Positions 50,869 through 59,958 are shown, numbered from the stretch's first letter. The stretch: 64,000 nucleotides of DNA from Streptomyces sp. NBC_01428 (GCF_036231965.1 NZ_CP109499.1:7316001-7380000); one strand, 5' to 3'. The notes: generated by a model from the sequence alone, not told the origin. Numbers and translations are program-made.

Positions 50869-51456
50869 TCAGACCGTACTGGGGGGCAACGGCAGCGGCA
50901 GCCCGGGAAGGCCGTCCAGGCTCGTCGCGATGTGCTCCTTCTTGGTGAAGTACGCGTCCAGGGAGGCGTCGTCCTCCCGGGCGAACCGCCTGCCGTGCAG
51001 ATCGCGGTCCTCCTCGTACGCCATGAAGGGGACGGCGTAGCCGCAGGAGTCGCGGACGGTCTCGGCGGTGACGACGATGACCGCGCGCAGGCCGTGCTGC
51101 GCCGGGTCGATGGCGGGGAAACGGCCGACGAGTTCCTTGAAGCGCGGGTCGTCCCGGAAGACGGGTTCGCCGCGGCCGTGCACCCGCACGATGTTGGGCG
51201 GCCCCTGGAAGGCGCACCACATGAGGGTGATGCGGCCGTTCTCGCGCAGGTGCGCGATGGTCTCGGCGGTGCTGCCCGCGAAGTCCAGATAGGCGACGGT
51301 CAGCTCGTCGAGCACGACGAAGGAGCCGGCGAGGCCCTTGGGGGACAGGTTGACGGTGCCGTCCCCCGACAGCGGTGCGGTGGCGGTGAAGAAGAGGGGC
51401 TGTGCCTCGATGAACGTGCGGAGGCGGCCGTCGATGCGCTCATAGGTCTTTCCCAT
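50869..51456 (-). CDS. Pyridoxamine 5'-phosphate oxidase-like FMN-binding protein
   Basis: A 195-residue split-barrel protein with the segment PLFFTATAPLSGDGTVNLSP followed by KGLAGSFVVLDELTVAYLDF, NGRITLMWCAFQGPPNIVRV and a C-terminal tail ending GLPGLPLPLPPS. Such proteins bind FMN or F420 and reduce or bind small molecules. It is the first gene of a two-gene unit with the L,D-transpeptidase-like gene and faces the argG promoter. The substrate is unknown. Confidence 0.87.
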   Translation of the reverse strand: MGKTYERIDGRLRTFIEAQPLFFTATAPLSGDGTVNLSPKGLAGSFVVLDELTVAYLDFAGSTAETIAHLRENGRITLMWCAFQGPPNIVRVHGRGEPVFRDDPRFKELVGRFPAIDPAQHGLRAVIVVTAETVRDSCGYAVPFMAYEEDRDLHGRRFAREDDASLDAYFTKKEHIATSLDGLPGLPLPLPPSTV

Positions 51457-51534
51457 GGCTAACGATTATGGCGGAAAATCTTTCGTTCGCCTAAGGAATT
51501 TCCCGTTCCGTGTGCGGGATCGCGGGCGACGCCG

Positions 51535-51571
51535 TTGACGAATCATGCAGAGTCCTGCATACTCATGCATG
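51535..51571 (+). promoter_or_regulatory. argG promoter with two overlapping ARG boxes
   Basis: TTGACG (51535-51540) and CATACT (51558-51563) are 17 bp apart. The perfect dyad ATGCAG-AGTC-CTGCAT (51545-51560) fills the spacer, and TGCATA-CTCA-TGCATG (51556-51571) covers the -10. The second repeats the argC box pattern. ArgR bound here would block RNA polymerase. Confidence 0.78.
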
Positions 51572-51599
51572 TCAGCGAATGCACTGTGAGGAGAAACCC

Positions 51600-52793
51600 G
51601 TGACCGAGCGCGTCGTACTCGCCTACTCGGGCGGTCTGGACACCTCCGTCGCCATCGGCTGGATCGCCGAGGAGACGGGTGCCGAGGTCATCGCGGTCGC
51701 GGTCGACGTCGGCCAGGGTGGCGAGGACCTGGACGTCATCCGCAAGCGCGCCCTCGCGTGCGGCGCCGTCGAGGCCGAGGTCGCGGACGCCAAGGACGAG
51801 TTCGCCGACGAGTACTGCCTCCCGGCGATCAAGGCCAACGCCCTCTACATGGACCGCTACCCGCTGGTCTCCGCCCTCTCCCGGCCGACGATCGTCAAGC
51901 ACCTCGTCGCCGCCGCGCAGAAGCACGGCGCGACCACGGTCGCCCACGGCTGCACCGGCAAGGGCAACGACCAGGTGCGGTTCGAGGCCGGCATCGTCGC
52001 CCTCGCCCCGGACCTCAAGTGCATCGCCCCGGTCCGCGACTACGCGATGACCCGGGACAAGGCCATCGCCTTCTGCGAGGAGAAGCAGCTCCCGATCGCC
52101 ACCACCAAGAAGTCCCCGTACTCCATCGACCAGAACGTCTTCGGACGCGCGGTCGAGACGGGCTTCCTGGAGGACATCTGGAACGCGCCGATCGAGGACA
52201 TCTACGAGTACACCTCGAACCCCGCCGAGCAGCGCGAGGCCGACGAGGTCGTCATCTCCTTCAAGGAAGGCGTGCCGGTCGCGATCGACGGCAGGCCCGT
52301 CAGCGTCCTCCAGGCCATCCAGCAGCTCAACGAGCGCGCCGGCGCCCAGGGCATCGGCCGGATCGACATGGTCGAGGACCGGCTCGTGGGCATCAAGTCC
52401 CGCGAGGTGTACGAGGCTCCGGGCGCGATCGCGCTGATCACCGCCCACCAGGAGCTGGAGAACGTCACCGTCGAGCGTGAACTCGCCCGCTACAAGCGGC
52501 AGGTCGAGCAGCGCTGGGGCGAACTGGTCTACGACGGTCAGTGGTTCTCCCCGCTCAAGCGCGCCCTGGACGGCTTCATCACCGAGGCCAACCAGCACGT
52601 CAACGGCGACATCCGGATGACCCTGCACGGCGGCCGCGCGGTCGTCACCGGCCGGCGCTCCGACACGTCGCTCTACGACTTCGACCTCGCCACGTACGAC
52701 ACGGGCGACACCTTCGACCAGGCCGCGGCCAAGGGCTTCATCGACATCTACAGCCTGTCGTCGAAGATCGCCGCCAAGCGGGACCTGGCGTAA
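51600..52793 (+). CDS. argG: Argininosuccinate synthase
   Basis: The 397-residue enzyme joins citrulline and aspartate with ATP. Its ATP pyrophosphatase loop is VVLAYSGGLDTSVAIGW at the N-terminus. Other conserved blocks are VAHGCTGKGNDQVRFE, PIATTKKSPYSIDQNVFGR and FDQAAAKGFIDIYSLSSK. The GTG at 51600 has GAGGAGA six bases before it and gives the normal length; an upstream in-frame ATG would add 30 unlike residues. It is transcribed from its own ARG-box promoter and is followed by a terminator before argH. Confidence 0.97.
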   Translation: MTERVVLAYSGGLDTSVAIGWIAEETGAEVIAVAVDVGQGGEDLDVIRKRALACGAVEAEVADAKDEFADEYCLPAIKANALYMDRYPLVSALSRPTIVKHLVAAAQKHGATTVAHGCTGKGNDQVRFEAGIVALAPDLKCIAPVRDYAMTRDKAIAFCEEKQLPIATTKKSPYSIDQNVFGRAVETGFLEDIWNAPIEDIYEYTSNPAEQREADEVVISFKEGVPVAIDGRPVSVLQAIQQLNERAGAQGIGRIDMVEDRLVGIKSREVYEAPGAIALITAHQELENVTVERELARYKRQVEQRWGELVYDGQWFSPLKRALDGFITEANQHVNGDIRMTLHGGRAVVTGRRSDTSLYDFDLATYDTGDTFDQAAAKGFIDIYSLSSKIAAKRDLA

Positions 52794-52860
52794 GGCACGA
52801 GGGACTCGGCGGTCCGGTCGTGTCCGCCGTCTCCTGGCACCCCACCCACTAGCCTGACAG

Positions 52861-52888
52861 CCGCCTCCTCACCCGCGTGAGGAGGCGG
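52861..52888 (+). terminator. Terminator-like hairpin between argG and argH
   Basis: A perfect 12-bp stem (52861-52872 with 52877-52888, loop CCGC) lies 67 bp after argG and 33 bp before argH. I see no ARG box or clear promoter between it and argH, so argH may depend on read-through. Confidence 0.65.
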
Positions 52889-52921
52889 TGGCACATCCAA
52901 CCCCCGCGAGGAGCAACGCAA

Positions 52922-54355
52922 GTGAGCAGCAACAGCGGTGACGTCCGGCTCTGGGGCGGACGGTTCGCCGACGGTCCCGCCGAGGCCCTGGCCAAGCTGT
53001 CCGCGTCGGTCCACTTCGACTGGCGCCTCGCGCCGTACGACATCGCCGGATCGCGTGCCCACGCGCGCGTGCTGCACGGTGCGGGCCTGCTCACCGAGGA
53101 CGAGCTCACCCGCATGACCGAGGGGCTCGACCGGCTGGAGGCCGATGTGGCCGACGGCTCGTTCGTCGGGACCATCGCCGACGAGGACGTCCACACCGCC
53201 CTGGAGCGCGGTCTGCTGGAGCGCCTCGGCGCGGACCTCGGCGGCAAGCTGCGCGCCGGCCGCTCCCGCAACGACCAGGTCGCCACGCTCTTCCGGATGT
53301 ACCTGCGCGACCACGCCCGGATCGTCGGCGGCCTGATCGCCGACCTCCAGGAGGCGCTCATCGGGCTCGCGGAGGCCCACCCGGACGTGGCGATGCCCGG
53401 CCGCACCCATCTCCAGCACGCCCAGCCGGTGCTCTTCGCCCACCACGTCCTCGCCCACGTCCAGTCCCTCTCCCGGGACGCGGAGCGGCTGCGCCAGTGG
53501 GACGAGCGGACCGCCGTCTCGCCCTACGGCTCCGGCGCGCTGGCCGGTTCCTCCCTCGGCCTCGACCCGCAGGCGGTCGCGAAGGACCTCGGCTTCGAGC
53601 ACGGCAGCGTCGCCAACTCCATCGACGGCACGGCCTCCCGTGACTTCGTGGCGGAGTTCGCCTTCATCACCGCGATGATCGGCGTGAACCTCTCCCGGAT
53701 CGCCGAGGAGGTCATCATCTGGAACACGAAGGAGTTCTCCTTCGTCACGCTCCACGACGCGTTCTCCACCGGCTCGTCGATCATGCCGCAGAAGAAGAAC
53801 CCGGACATCGCCGAGCTAGCGCGCGGCAAGTCGGGCCGGCTGATCGGCAACCTCACGGGACTGATGGCCACCCTCAAGGCGCTGCCCCTCGCGTACAACC
53901 GCGACCTCCAGGAGGACAAGGAGCCCGTCTTCGACTCCTGCGACCAGCTGGAGGTCCTGCTCCCCGCCTTCACCGGCATGATGGCCACGCTGACCGTGCA
54001 CCGCGAGCGCATGGAGGAGCTGGCCCCGGCGGGCTTCTCGCTCGCCACCGACATCGCCGAGTGGCTGGTCAAGCAGGGCGTGCCGTTCCGCGTCGCGCAC
54101 GAGGTGGCCGGCGAGTGCGTGAAGGTCGCCGAGGCGGACGGCAAGGAGCTCGACGAGCTGACCGACGAGCAGTTCGCCAAGATCTCCCCGCACCTGACAC
54201 CGCAGGTGCGGTCCGTCCTGAACGTGCCCGGCGCCCTCGCCTCCCGCGACGGCCGCGGCGGCACGGCCCCCGTCGCGGTCGCCGCCCAGCTCGCCGACAT
54301 CAAGGCGGACGTGGCGGAACAGCAGCACTGGGCGCAGGCCAAGCGGAAGCAGTAG
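52922..54355 (+). CDS. argH: Argininosuccinate lyase
   Basis: The 477-residue enzyme cleaves argininosuccinate to arginine and fumarate. It belongs to the fumarase/aspartase superfamily: LRAGRSRNDQVATLFRMYL, MPGRTHLQHAQPVLFAHH and the signature GSSIMPQKKNPDIAELARGK with the catalytic Ser. The start GTG at 52922 has GCGAGGAG upstream. It ends the arginine group and is followed by a hairpin at 54371-54389. Confidence 0.97.
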   Translation: MSSNSGDVRLWGGRFADGPAEALAKLSASVHFDWRLAPYDIAGSRAHARVLHGAGLLTEDELTRMTEGLDRLEADVADGSFVGTIADEDVHTALERGLLERLGADLGGKLRAGRSRNDQVATLFRMYLRDHARIVGGLIADLQEALIGLAEAHPDVAMPGRTHLQHAQPVLFAHHVLAHVQSLSRDAERLRQWDERTAVSPYGSGALAGSSLGLDPQAVAKDLGFEHGSVANSIDGTASRDFVAEFAFITAMIGVNLSRIAEEVIIWNTKEFSFVTLHDAFSTGSSIMPQKKNPDIAELARGKSGRLIGNLTGLMATLKALPLAYNRDLQEDKEPVFDSCDQLEVLLPAFTGMMATLTVHRERMEELAPAGFSLATDIAEWLVKQGVPFRVAHEVAGECVKVAEADGKELDELTDEQFAKISPHLTPQVRSVLNVPGALASRDGRGGTAPVAVAAQLADIKADVAEQQHWAQAKRKQ

Positions 54356-54370
54356 CCCGGGCACGGGCGC

Positions 54371-54389
54371 GCGGCACCGGCGGTGCCGC
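54371..54389 (+). terminator. Hairpin downstream of argH
   Basis: A perfect 8-bp stem (GCGGCACC/GGTGCCGC) with a 3-base loop lies 16 bp after the argH stop. Confidence 0.6.
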
Positions 54390-54475
54390 GTCCCGGAGCG
54401 GGTGCCGTACGACGGAGGGCGTCGCGGGTTACGTTGGTCCGGAGCCGTAGAGGAGCCGACCGAAACGGAGCCGCG

Positions 54476-55447
54476 ATGCCCTTCGCACGCCTGGCCTCAG
54501 CCACGACGCCCACCGCCCGCATCGGTCTGGGCCTCGCCGCCGTCGGCCGCCCCGGCTACATCAACCTCGGCCGCGAGGAGGACCTCCCGGCCGACCGCAG
54601 TGTCGACGCCCTGCGCGAGCGCACCCACGAACTCCTCGACGCCGCCTACGCCCAGGGCGTCCGCTACTTCGACGTGGCCCGCTCCTACGGCCGCTCCGAG
54701 GAGTTCCTCGCCGACTGGCTGCGCGACCGCCCCGGCGTCGACGACGTCGTCGTCGGCAGCAAGTGGGGCTACACGTACACCGCGGACTGGCGCACCGACG
54801 CCGAGGCGCACGAGGTCAAGGACCACGGCCTCGCCACGTACGAGCGGCAGCGCGCCGAGACCGCCGAGCTGCTCGGCGACCGGCTCGACCTCTACCAGAT
54901 CCACTCGGTGACCCCGGACAGCCCGGCCCTCACCGACAAGGAACTGCACGCCGCGCTCGCCGAGGCGGCCGCCGGGGGACTGTCGATCGGCTTCTCCACC
55001 AGCGGGCCCGCGCAGGCCGACGCGATCCGTGCCGCCCTCGCCGTGACCGTCGACGGCGAACCGCTCTTCCGCACGGTCCAGTCCACGTACAACGTCCTGG
55101 AGACCTCGGCCGGGCCCGCGCTCGCCGAGGCCCACGACGCCGGACTGACCGTGATCGTCAAGGAGGGCATGGCCAACGGCCGGCTCGCCGCGCCCCACGC
55201 GCCCGAGGCGCTGCGCGCCGTCGCCGACGAGACGGGCCTCGGCTGCGACGCGGTCGCCCTCGCGCTCGTCCTGCGGCAGCCCTGGGCCGGCGTGGTGCTC
55301 TCGGGCGCCGCCACCGCCAACCAGCTCGCCTCGAACCTGCACGCGGCCGTCGTCGACCTCGGCGACGACCAGCTCCACCGGCTCGCCGCCCTCACGGAGG
55401 CGCCCCGCGCGTACTGGGAGCGGCGCGGGCAGCTCCCCTGGCACTGA
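54476..55447 (+). CDS. Aldo/keto reductase
   Basis: A 323-residue NAD(P)H-dependent oxidoreductase with the AKR tetrad visible as Asp and Tyr in GVRYFDVARSYGRSEEF, Lys in VVVGSKWGYTY and His in LDLYQIHSV. The C-terminal region includes LTVIVKEGMANGRL and GCDAVALALVLRQPWAGVVL followed by SGAAT. The ATG at 54476 follows AACGGAGCC. Substrate unknown. It stands alone between argH and the TetR/MFS pair. Confidence 0.9.
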   Translation: MPFARLASATTPTARIGLGLAAVGRPGYINLGREEDLPADRSVDALRERTHELLDAAYAQGVRYFDVARSYGRSEEFLADWLRDRPGVDDVVVGSKWGYTYTADWRTDAEAHEVKDHGLATYERQRAETAELLGDRLDLYQIHSVTPDSPALTDKELHAALAEAAAGGLSIGFSTSGPAQADAIRAALAVTVDGEPLFRTVQSTYNVLETSAGPALAEAHDAGLTVIVKEGMANGRLAAPHAPEALRAVADETGLGCDAVALALVLRQPWAGVVLSGAATANQLASNLHAAVVDLGDDQLHRLAALTEAPRAYWERRGQLPWH

Positions 55448-55526
55448 CCTTCCGCCCTGCGGGGTCTGCGTCCTGAGCCCCCTCACCCGCCGTGCACGCG
55501 GCACCGGTGAGACGCATGTGCCCAGG

Positions 55527-55566
55527 ATGAGACGTCACTGTCTCATCTGGGGTACTCTTGTCTCAT
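55527..55566 (+). promoter_or_regulatory. TetR operator and probable leaderless promoter
   Basis: A perfect 20-bp palindrome ATGAGAC-GTCACT-GTCTCAT (55527-55546) precedes the TetR gene, and a third half-site GTCTCAT (55560-55566) overlaps its ATG. A -10-like TACTCT (55553-55558) lies six bases before the ATG, so the transcript may be leaderless. Binding of the encoded TetR protein here would repress itself and the exporter. Confidence 0.72.
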
Positions 55567-56116
55567 GGCTGTCGATCGTGACCACGTGCTGCGCAGCGCA
55601 GCCGCCCTGCTGACCCGGAAATCCACCGCGACCATGGACGAGGTCGCGAAGGCCGCCGGGATCAGCCGGGCCACGCTGCACCGCCAGTTCGCCGGACGCG
55701 ACGCGCTCGTACGGGCGCTGGAGGCCCTCGGCATCGAGGAGTGCGAGGCGGCCCTGGACGCCGCCCGCCTGGACGAGGGCACCGCCCAGGAGGCCGTGCG
55801 CCGCCTGGTGAAGGAGCTGGAGAAGGCGGCCGGACTGCTCGCCTTCCTCTACACGGAGAACCAGCTGTTCGAGGGGGACGGGCAGCACGAGGGCTGGGCC
55901 CGGCTCGACGCCCGGATGTCCGCGCTGTTCCGGCGCGGCCAGGAGAGCGGCGAGTTCCGCATCGACCTCACACCCCCCTGGCTCACCGAGGCGCTCTACG
56001 GCCTGATGGCCTCCGCGTCCTGGGCCGTCACCGAGGGCCGGATCGCCGCCAACGACTTCCACCACATGATCGTCGAGCTGCTGCTCGGCGGAGCGCTACG
56101 GAGAGAGGAACCATGA
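55565..56116 (+). CDS. TetR-family transcriptional regulator
   Basis: The 183-residue protein has an N-terminal TetR HTH (about residues 8-54: LLTRKSTATMDEVAKAAGIS, RATLHRQFAGRDALVRALEA) and a helical ligand-binding domain. It is encoded directly before an MFS drug-type exporter with a 4-bp overlap and carries a palindromic operator at its promoter, the usual arrangement for a self-regulated efflux system induced by its substrate. Confidence 0.93.
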   Translation: MAVDRDHVLRSAAALLTRKSTATMDEVAKAAGISRATLHRQFAGRDALVRALEALGIEECEAALDAARLDEGTAQEAVRRLVKELEKAAGLLAFLYTENQLFEGDGQHEGWARLDARMSALFRRGQESGEFRIDLTPPWLTEALYGLMASASWAVTEGRIAANDFHHMIVELLLGGALRREEP

Positions 56117-57630
56117 CCAGCACCCTGCAGCCGGCCGTCGCGGCGGAGGTGGAGAAGCGCCCGGGCCGCTGGCTCGCGCTCTCCGTCCTCGTCCTCGCCG
56201 TGCTGTTGGTGGCCGTCGACGCGACCGTCCTCGGCCTCGCGACCCCGTACATCAGCGAGGACCTGAAGCCCTCGGGCACCCAGCTCCTGTGGATCGGGGA
56301 CGTCTACTCCTTCGTCATCGCCGGACTGCTCGTCTCGATGGGCAGCCTCGGCGACCGCATCGGCCGCAAGAAGCTGCTGCTCGTCGGCGCGACGGCGTTC
56401 GGGCTCGTATCCGTGCTCAACGCGTACGCGACGACACCCGAGATGATGATCCTGGCGCGGGCGCTGCTCGGCGTCGCGGGCGCGACCCTGATGCCCGCCA
56501 CCCTCGCCCTGATCCGCAACATCTTCCACGACCCGCGCGAGCGCAGCCTCGCCATCGGCATCTGGGGCGCGACGGCCTCCGCCGGTACCGCCGTCGGCCC
56601 GGTGGTCGGCGGTTTCCTGCTCGAACACTTCTGGTGGGGCTCGGTCTTCCTCATCAACCTTCCGGTGATGGTGGTCCTCGTCCTCGTCGGCATCAAGCTG
56701 CTGCCCGAGTCGAAGAGCCCCAGTCACGGGCCCTGGGACCTGATCAGCGTGACGCTGTCCCTCGTCGGTGTGATCGGCGTGGTCTACGCGGTGAAGGAGG
56801 CCGCCGCGCACGGTCCGAGCGGCGCGGTGTTCGCCACCGGACTGCTCGGCGTCGCCGCGCTCGTCTGGTTCGTGCGCCGTCAGCTCACGCTGCCCGCGCC
56901 CCTGCTGGACGTCCGCCTCTTCCGCCACCGGGGCTTCTCCGGTGCCGTGCTCGCCGATCTGTTCACCGTCCTCGGTCTGTCCGGGCTGGTGTTCTTCCTC
57001 TCCCAGTACCTGCAACTCGTGCAGGGACGCGGCCCGTTCGAAGCCGGGCTCGCCGAGATCCCGGCCGCGGTCGGCGCCGTCGCCGCCGGTCTGGTCGCGG
57101 GCCGCTACGCCCGCCGGTTCTCCGTGCGCGTCGTCGTCTCCGGCGGCCTCGCCGCGGTGGGCCTCGCGCTCGGCACGCTCACCGTGCTCGGCCAGTCGAC
57201 GGGCTACCCGGTCCTCGGCGCGGCCCTGCTGGTCGTCGGCATCGGTGCCGGCTTCTCGTTCACGGTGACCGCCGACGTGATCCTGTCGACCGTGCCCAAG
57301 GACCAGGCGGGCGCCGCGTCCGCGGTCTCCGAGACGGCGTACGAACTCGGCGCGGCCCTCGGCATCGCCCTGCTCGGCTCCGTCGTGACCGGCGTCTACG
57401 CCGGCTTCAGCGGCCCGGCGGGCACCCCCGCCGCGGCGCACGACTCCCTGGGCGGAGCGGTGGAGGCGGCCGCGAGCCTGCCCGCACCGGCCGCCGAGGC
57501 GATGCTGAACGCCGCCCGCGAGTCCTTCGTGGACGGGCTGGCGCTGGCGTCCGGCGCGGGAGCCGTCGTGCTGCTCGCCACCGCGGTGGCGGCCTGGTTC
57601 CTGCTGCGCGGCCAGAAGCTGGAGACGTAA
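56113..57630 (+). CDS. MFS efflux transporter, DHA2 (14-TMS, EmrB/QacA-like)
   Basis: The 505-residue membrane protein has about 14 helices. Helix 1 holds VLLVAVDATVLGLATPYI, a motif of the 14-TMS drug:H+ antiporters, and the loop 2-3 motif A is GSLGDRIGRKKLLL. Motif C-like GIWGATASAGTAVGPVVGG is in helix 5. It probably exports lipophilic or cationic compounds. The ATG overlaps the TetR stop, and GAGAGAGGA is the ribosome binding site. A strong terminator follows. Confidence 0.92.
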   Translation: MTSTLQPAVAAEVEKRPGRWLALSVLVLAVLLVAVDATVLGLATPYISEDLKPSGTQLLWIGDVYSFVIAGLLVSMGSLGDRIGRKKLLLVGATAFGLVSVLNAYATTPEMMILARALLGVAGATLMPATLALIRNIFHDPRERSLAIGIWGATASAGTAVGPVVGGFLLEHFWWGSVFLINLPVMVVLVLVGIKLLPESKSPSHGPWDLISVTLSLVGVIGVVYAVKEAAAHGPSGAVFATGLLGVAALVWFVRRQLTLPAPLLDVRLFRHRGFSGAVLADLFTVLGLSGLVFFLSQYLQLVQGRGPFEAGLAEIPAAVGAVAAGLVAGRYARRFSVRVVVSGGLAAVGLALGTLTVLGQSTGYPVLGAALLVVGIGAGFSFTVTADVILSTVPKDQAGAASAVSETAYELGAALGIALLGSVVTGVYAGFSGPAGTPAAAHDSLGGAVEAAASLPAPAAEAMLNAARESFVDGLALASGAGAVVLLATAVAAWFLLRGQKLET

Positions 57631-57647
57631 GGACCGCGAACACGAAC

Positions 57648-57687
57648 GGGTGGGCCCCGGCCGGTATCCACCGGCCGGGGCCCACCC
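57648..57687. terminator. Bidirectional terminator between the MFS and plsC genes
   Basis: A perfect 18-bp stem (57648-57665 with 57670-57687, loop ATCC) lies 18 bp after the exporter stop and 28 bp from the convergent acyltransferase stop. Confidence 0.85.
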
Positions 57688-57714
57688 CGTTTCGCGTGTC
57701 GTGCGGGCGAAGCC

Positions 57715-58386
57715 CTACGCGGCCTTCGCCTTCGTCGCGTACATGTCCACGTACTCCTGGCCGGACAGCCGCATGACCTCGGTCATCACCGAGTCGGTCA
57801 CGGCGCGCAGCACGTACCGGTCACGGTCCATGCCCTCGTACCGGGAGAACTCCATGGCGGGGCCGAAGCGGACGGTGACCTTGCCCGGGCGCGGGATGCC
57901 CGCGCCGCCCGGCTGGAGCTTGTCGGTGCCGATCATCGCGAACGGCACGACCGGTGCCCCGGTCATCAGGGTGAGGCGGGCGATGCCGGTGCGGCCGCGG
58001 TAGAGCCGGCCGTCGGGGGAGCGGGTGCCCTCGGGGTAGATGCCGAAGACCTTGCCCTCCTCCAGGATGCGGCGGCCGGTCATCAGCGCCGCGACACCGC
58101 CGTTGGCGCCGTCGCGGTCCACCGGGATCATGCCGACGCCGGTGAAGAACCACGCCATCAGCCGGCCCTTGAAGCCCTTGCCCGTGACGTACTCGTCCTT
58201 GCCGATGAACAGCACCTGCCGGTCGCAGACCAGCGGAAGGATCATCGAGTCGATGAACGTGAGGTGGTTGCCGGCCAGGATCACCGGACCGTCGCCCGGA
58301 ATGTGCTCCACGCCCTCCACCCGAGGACGGAACATCAGGCGCATGATCGGTCCGAGCGCTGCCTTGATGAGCGCGAAGCGGGACAA
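57715..58386 (-). CDS. 1-acyl-sn-glycerol-3-phosphate acyltransferase (PlsC family)
   Basis: The 223-residue enzyme transfers an acyl group to lysophosphatidic acid in phospholipid synthesis. The catalytic NHxxxxD motif is AGNHLTFIDSMI, and the substrate-binding motif is FGIYPEGTRSPDGRLYRG. One hydrophobic segment (FKGRLMAWFFTGVGMIPV) may touch the membrane. I use the TTG at 58386 (LSRFALIK) because GGAGGG precedes it and it matches the start of relatives I recall; an in-frame codon at 58464 would add 26 residues. It is convergent with the exporter. Confidence 0.88.
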   Translation of the reverse strand: MSRFALIKAALGPIMRLMFRPRVEGVEHIPGDGPVILAGNHLTFIDSMILPLVCDRQVLFIGKDEYVTGKGFKGRLMAWFFTGVGMIPVDRDGANGGVAALMTGRRILEEGKVFGIYPEGTRSPDGRLYRGRTGIARLTLMTGAPVVPFAMIGTDKLQPGGAGIPRPGKVTVRFGPAMEFSRYEGMDRDRYVLRAVTDSVMTEVMRLSGQEYVDMYATKAKAA

Positions 58387-58794
58387 CAGGCCCTCCGGTG
58401 TCAAGGGATCGGTATGGAGTCTGTGCAGGTGAGGACGATACTCGCGGTTCCCGGGTGATTGCACATCGGGTTCACCGACTGGATACGCGGTGTTGACGCA
58501 CGTTTACCTGCGGTGGCACGCCTGTGGGCGGCCGACATCGGGGCGACACGATGTGACGGACATCGCGCGCCGCACCGGCGAACGGGTGACCCCGCCAAGG
58601 TTCGCCGCCCACTCGCCGCTGCCTCCCGGGTACCCCGCCGCCCCGGACCGAAGCGGACGGACCATCAGGTTCCGCATCCCCGGCACCCGCCCGGAATCAT
58701 CGACTGTTCCGCCGCAGGCCTCCCTCCCGTCACACGGGGACACCTACGATCGTCCCGCTCGACAGGCAGGGCACCTACGGCGGGAGGAACGCTC
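58387..58794. other. 408-bp divergent region between plsC and the glycerophosphodiesterase gene
   Basis: No gene is supported here. An open frame joins the diesterase gene from upstream but is Arg/Pro-rich without family similarity. A TTGACG at 58493-58498 could be a -35 element, but no good -10 follows at the right distance. Confidence 0.4.
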
Positions 58795-59958
58795 ATGGGA
58801 GTGCAGGAGTCGAACGGTCAGGAGCGGGGCACGGCGCGGCGGACGCTGCTCGGGGCCGCGGTGCTCGGAGCCGGAGGTGCGGTCCTCGGACTGCCCGGCA
58901 CGGCGAGAGCCGACGAGCGCCACGGAGGCGGCGGCTACCGCGGACTGCCCAAGCCGACGATCATCGGTCACCGCGGCGCCAGCGGCTACCGGCCGGAGCA
59001 CACCTTCGGCTCGTACCAGCTCGCCCTCGACCTCGGCGCCGACGTCGTCGAGGCCGGTGACCTCGTCCCGACCAAGGACGGTCACCTCGTCTGCCGCCAC
59101 GAACCGGAGATCGGCGGGACCACCGACGTCGCCGCGCACCCCGAGTTCGCCGCGCGCAAAACGACCAAGACGCTGGACGGCGTCCCCACCACCGGCTGGT
59201 TCACCGAGGACTTCACCCTCGCCGAGCTGAAGACGCTGCGCGCCGTCGAGCGCATCCCCGCCAACCGCCCGCACAACACCCTCTACAACGGGCGCTGGGA
59301 GATCCCCACCTTCGAAGAGGTGCTCCGCTGGCAGGACGAGCAGACCCGCAAGCGCGGCAAGCAGGTCTGGATCTACCCCGAGACCAAGCACCCCACCTAC
59401 TTCCGGGCGCTCGGCCTCGGCCTGGAGGAGCGCGTCGCCAAGCTCCTGCGCAGGTACGGAAAGGACAAGAAGGACTCGCCGGTCATCCTGCAGTCCTTCG
59501 AGCCGACCAGCATCCAGCGGCTGGACAAGCTCGTCGGGAACCCGCTCGCCGTACTCCTCTCGGGCGCGGACACCCGCCCCTGGGACTTCGTCGCGACGGG
59601 AGACCCGCGCACCGTCGCCGACCTGGTCACGCCCCAGGGCCTGCAGTGGATCGCCTCGTTCGCCCAGGGCATCGGCCCCACGCTCGACCTCGTCATCCCC
59701 AAGGACGCGGCCGGCAACCTCACCACGCCGACCACGCTCGTCGCCGACGCGCACCACGCGGGCCTCGTCCTGCACCCCTACACCATGCGCAACGAGAACC
59801 CGTTCCTGCCGGCCAACTTCCGCAAGGGCACGGACCCGACCGCGTACGGGGACGCCTTCGGCGCGTTCAAGGCGTACTTCGAGACGGGCATCGACGGCGT
59901 CTTCTCCGACAACGCCGACACGGCGCTGCTGGCCCGCGCGGACTTCCTCGCCCGCTGA
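58795..59958 (+). CDS. Tat-exported glycerophosphodiester phosphodiesterase
   Basis: The 387-residue protein has a twin-arginine signal (TARRTLLGAAVLGAGG, residues 14-29, with cleavage near ARADE) and a GDPD TIM barrel: GHRGASGYRPEHTFGSYQLA with the catalytic His and metal ligands, and CRHEPEIGGTTDVA with the second His. The metal-binding pair, usually E-x-D before the LVPTKDG block, reads VEAGDLVPTKDG, one residue longer. It hydrolyses glycerophosphodiesters to glycerol-3-phosphate and an alcohol, which serves phosphate or choline/ethanolamine scavenging. GGGAGGAA precedes the ATG. Confidence 0.92.
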   Translation: MGVQESNGQERGTARRTLLGAAVLGAGGAVLGLPGTARADERHGGGGYRGLPKPTIIGHRGASGYRPEHTFGSYQLALDLGADVVEAGDLVPTKDGHLVCRHEPEIGGTTDVAAHPEFAARKTTKTLDGVPTTGWFTEDFTLAELKTLRAVERIPANRPHNTLYNGRWEIPTFEEVLRWQDEQTRKRGKQVWIYPETKHPTYFRALGLGLEERVAKLLRRYGKDKKDSPVILQSFEPTSIQRLDKLVGNPLAVLLSGADTRPWDFVATGDPRTVADLVTPQGLQWIASFAQGIGPTLDLVIPKDAAGNLTTPTTLVADAHHAGLVLHPYTMRNENPFLPANFRKGTDPTAYGDAFGAFKAYFETGIDGVFSDNADTALLARADFLAR

